Assembly: GCF_007747445.1 (NCBI RefSeq) | Contig: NZ_CP036425.1 | Location: 868,001 to 932,000 of the forward strand | Direction of reading: 5' to 3' | DNA: 64,000 nt | Source: Poriferisphaera corsica | GTDB taxonomy: Bacteria; Planctomycetota; Phycisphaerae; Phycisphaerales; Phycisphaeraceae | In this document: piece by piece, positions 61,695 through 64,000 of the stretch | Layout of the letters: every line of letters begins with the position of its first letter | Position numbering within the stretch: the first letter of the stretch is position 1 | Notes under the pieces: model-generated | Database searches by the model: none | The model's input: only the letters and a program-made list of their open reading frames with translations | Told to the model about the DNA's origin: nothing | Position numbers and translations under genes: made by a program

Positions 61695-64000
61695 ATGCCA
61701 AAAAGAGAAGATATCAAAACGATCCTGATCATCGGTGCAGGCCCTATTGTGATTGGCCAGGGCTGTGAGTTCGATTATTCAGGGACACAGGCGTGTAAGG
61801 CTCTCAAAGAAGAGGGTTACAACGTCGTGCTGATTAACTCGAACCCGGCGACGATTATGACCGATCCGGAGTTTTCGGACAGGACATATATTGAGCCGAT
61901 CACGCCGGAAGCGGTTGAGAAGATTATTGCGAAAGAGCAGGATGGGCCGTTCCACATTGATGCGCTATTGCCAACACTCGGTGGACAGACAGGACTTAAC
62001 TGTGCGTGTCAGATGTTTGATGCGGGTGTGCTTGATAAGTACGGCGTTGAAATGATCGGTGCGAACCGCGAAGTGATCTACCGTGCTGAAGACAGGCTAC
62101 AGTTTAAAGAGTGCATGGAATCAATCGGTTTGCAGTGTCCAAAAGCAGGCGTTGCAGAAACGATGGATGAAGCGAGAGCGATTCTCGAAGAAGTCGGCTT
62201 GCCAGCAATTATACGCCCGGCGTTCACGCTCGGTGGAACAGGCGGTGGGGTTGCATATAACTATGAAGAATTTGAAGACATCGCTAAGCGTGGGTTAGAC
62301 GCATCGATGAATAGTCAGATTTTGATTGACCAATCGTTGCTTGGTTGGAAAGAATATGAACTCGAAGTGATGCGCGACAAGGATGATAACTGTGTCGTGA
62401 TCTGCTCAATTGAGAACTTTGATCCGATGGGCGTACATACAGGTGATTCAATCACTGTGGCACCATCTCAGACGCTGACGGATAAAGAATACCAGCGAAT
62501 GCGCGATGCGTCGCTGGCAATTATGCGTGCGATTGGTGTTGAGACTGGCGGTTCGAACGTGCAGTTTGGTGTGAATCCGGCTGATGGTGAGATTGTGGTG
62601 ATTGAGATGAATCCACGCGTGTCACGTTCTTCAGCACTTGCTTCCAAAGCTACAGGATTCCCGATTGCAAAGTTGGCGGCTAAGTTAGCAGTCGGTTACA
62701 CGCTGTGGGAATTGGATAATGATGTTACAGGTGAAACCAAAGCATGCTTTGAACCAACGATTGACTATGTTGTGACGAAGATTCCTCGTTGGACGTTTGA
62801 GAAATTCCCAGAAGCAGACGAGACACTGACAACGCAGATGAAGTCGGTTGGTGAGGCGATGAGTATTGGACGTACGTTCAAAGAATCGCTGCAAAAAGGT
62901 ATCCGCTCGATGGAAGTGAAGCGGTTTGGCATTGGTCTTGATGCGAATGATAAGTGGTTGAATTCATCACGCGGTAAGAAGAATGCGGATGATTCGCCAA
63001 TTGAGTGGCCGATTAAGGCGACGAAACTTGAGCGAAAATTAGCAAGCCCGTCACAAGGTCGTATGTACTACCTGCGTTATGCGTTCAAGATGGGGAAGTC
63101 GGTCGAAGAAGTGAATGCAGCGACGGGCATTGATCCGTGGTTCTTGGATCAGCTTAAGCAATTGATTGATTTTGAGGACGTGCTTTGTAGCTATCAAAGG
63201 TTGGAAGACGTGCCAGCGGAAGTGATGAAGCAAGCAAAGCAATGGGGTTATAGTGATCCGCAATTGGCGTATCTGTATCTCGATACAATCGGGACAGAAA
63301 ACATTTTGAAGGTGCGTGAATACCGCAAATCACTGGGCGTTGAGCCTGTGTATAAATTGGTTGACACCTGTGCGGCAGAGTTTGAAGCAAGTACACCTTA
63401 CTACTACTCGGCTTATGAATCGCCTATTACGCAAATAGATGATAGTGGCAGTTCGACACAAGTTTATGACGATGAGATCCGTGTTACGGATAAGAAAAAA
63501 GTCATCATTCTTGGCGGTGGTCCGAACCGCATCGGGCAGGGGATTGAATTTGATTACTGTTGCGTCCAGGCTGCGTTTGCAGCGAAGGAGCTTGGGTTTG
63601 AAGCAGTGATGGTGAACTCAAATCCAGAGACTGTTTCGACGGACTATGACACCAGTGATCTGCTATTCTTTGAGCCATTGACGTTTGAAGATGTGCTGAA
63701 CATCTGTGAGCGTTTGAATGGGGGTGCGTTTGGAGCTTCTGATAGCAAAAACTTAGTCCATGGCGTGATTGTGTCATTTGGTGGTCAAACTCCGCTTAAC
63801 TTGGCGCATAGCCTTGAGCGGGCAGGTGTGCCGGTGATTGGTACTGCGGTCGATTCGATCGATCTTGCTGAAGATCGTGAAAGATTTGCTGAGTTATGTG
63901 ATAAGTTGAATGTGAAGCAGCCTGATAACGGTATTGCATACGATGTTGATCAGGCGATTGAGATTGCGAATCGTATTTCCTATCCGGTGCTGGTGCGTCC
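61695..64000 (+). CDS. carB: Carbamoyl phosphate synthase large subunit CarB (3' end outside window)
   Basis: Makes carbamoyl phosphate from bicarbonate, ammonia and ATP for pyrimidine and arginine synthesis. The N-terminus is [20 protein letters not shown], then [12 protein letters not shown] (ATP-grasp of the carboxyphosphate half) and [17 protein letters not shown]. The second half begins [20 protein letters not shown], and the window ends inside the second ATP-grasp domain. About 768 of roughly 1070 residues are present with no break. ATG 61695 is the start; a GGTG motif lies upstream. carA is not adjacent. Confidence 0.95.
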   Translation, partial: MPKREDIKTILIIGAGPIVIGQGCEFDYSGTQACKALKEEGYNVVLINSNPATIMTDPEFSDRTYIEPITPEAVEKIIAKEQDGPFHIDALLPTLGGQTGLNCACQMFDAGVLDKYGVEMIGANREVIYRAEDRLQFKECMESIGLQCPKAGVAETMDEARAILEEVGLPAIIRPAFTLGGTGGGVAYNYEEFEDIAKRGLDASMNSQILIDQSLLGWKEYELEVMRDKDDNCVVICSIENFDPMGVHTGDSITVAPSQTLTDKEYQRMRDASLAIMRAIGVETGGSNVQFGVNPADGEIVVIEMNPRVSRSSALASKATGFPIAKLAAKLAVGYTLWELDNDVTGETKACFEPTIDYVVTKIPRWTFEKFPEADETLTTQMKSVGEAMSIGRTFKESLQKGIRSMEVKRFGIGLDANDKWLNSSRGKKNADDSPIEWPIKATKLERKLASPSQGRMYYLRYAFKMGKSVEEVNAATGIDPWFLDQLKQLIDFEDVLCSYQRLEDVPAEVMKQAKQWGYSDPQLAYLYLDTIGTENILKVREYRKSLGVEPVYKLVDTCAAEFEASTPYYYSAYESPITQIDDSGSSTQVYDDEIRVTDKKKVIILGGGPNRIGQGIEFDYCCVQAAFAAKELGFEAVMVNSNPETVSTDYDTSDLLFFEPLTFEDVLNICERLNGGAFGASDSKNLVHGVIVSFGGQTPLNLAHSLERAGVPVIGTAVDSIDLAEDRERFAELCDKLNVKQPDNGIAYDVDQAIEIANRISYPVLVR

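Overview
The window looks like a piece of a planctomycete chromosome, most likely class Phycisphaerae. Four reading frames end in a PEP-CTERM-type tail (proline-glutamate/proline motif, hydrophobic helix, arginine cluster). There is a planctomycete-style 'CxxCGY...CPECG' zinc ribbon, a Gram-negative flagellum with L and P rings, Kdo-synthesis genes and an autotransporter. Base composition is intermediate. No rRNA, tRNA, CRISPR array or intact insertion sequence was recognised.

Layout. 1-9.5 kb is a same-strand flagellar block: flgH (cut by the window edge), flgI, a FlgJ-type rod-binding protein, a FlgN-type chaperone, flgK, flgL, fliW, csrA and a large flagellin. 9.6-24.4 kb is a mixed accessory region: trpG/pabA, a beta-helix polysaccharide lyase-like protein, three PEP-CTERM proteins (one an SGNH hydrolase), a DUF429-like protein, two tandem LuxR-type regulators, a beta-carbonic anhydrase, leuS, an FkbM methyltransferase and a PagL-like outer-membrane protein. 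24.9-37.8 kb holds a biotin-dependent carboxyltransferase subunit, an autotransporter broken by one in-frame TGA, three DinB-family genes in a row, a YIP1-like membrane protein, a PfkB-type sugar kinase behind a structured leader, a DUF4386-like protein and another PEP-CTERM protein. From 38 kb on come dnaB, a methyltransferase, a phosphoesterase, a DUF6607-like lipoprotein next to two radical-SAM genes resembling AhbC and AhbD of the siroheme-dependent heme pathway, a CysQ-type phosphatase, a DUF89 protein, an acyltransferase, a YjfB-like motility protein, a hydrolase-MerR pair, scpA, kdsD and kdsC, two zinc-ribbon membrane paralogues, an AT-rich SEC-C orphan, a YfcE-type phosphodiesterase and carB (cut by the window end).

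How genes work together. The clearest circuit is FliW-CsrA-flagellin. The leaders of fliW and of flagellin contain small, nearly perfect hairpins that place GGA in the loop, and one covers the flagellin ribosome-binding site. This is the arrangement by which CsrA represses, and FliW relieves, flagellin translation in other bacteria. KdsD and KdsC, with the PagL-like protein, point to a Kdo-containing lipid A outer membrane.

Unexplained structure. (1) GC skew flips abruptly near 9.5, 24.6 and 37-38 kb regardless of gene direction. (2) Intergenic regions beside two of these flips share TTTGTGCGC-type and AGAAAT-type repeats, and the one after dnaB has a perfect DnaA box. (3) A 15-bp palindrome, CTAAY-N5-RTTAG, recurs at gene ends. 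(4) A 127-bp MITE-like element occurs twice, once inserted in frame in the DUF89 gene. (5) REP-like hairpins end in GGGCTTGA.
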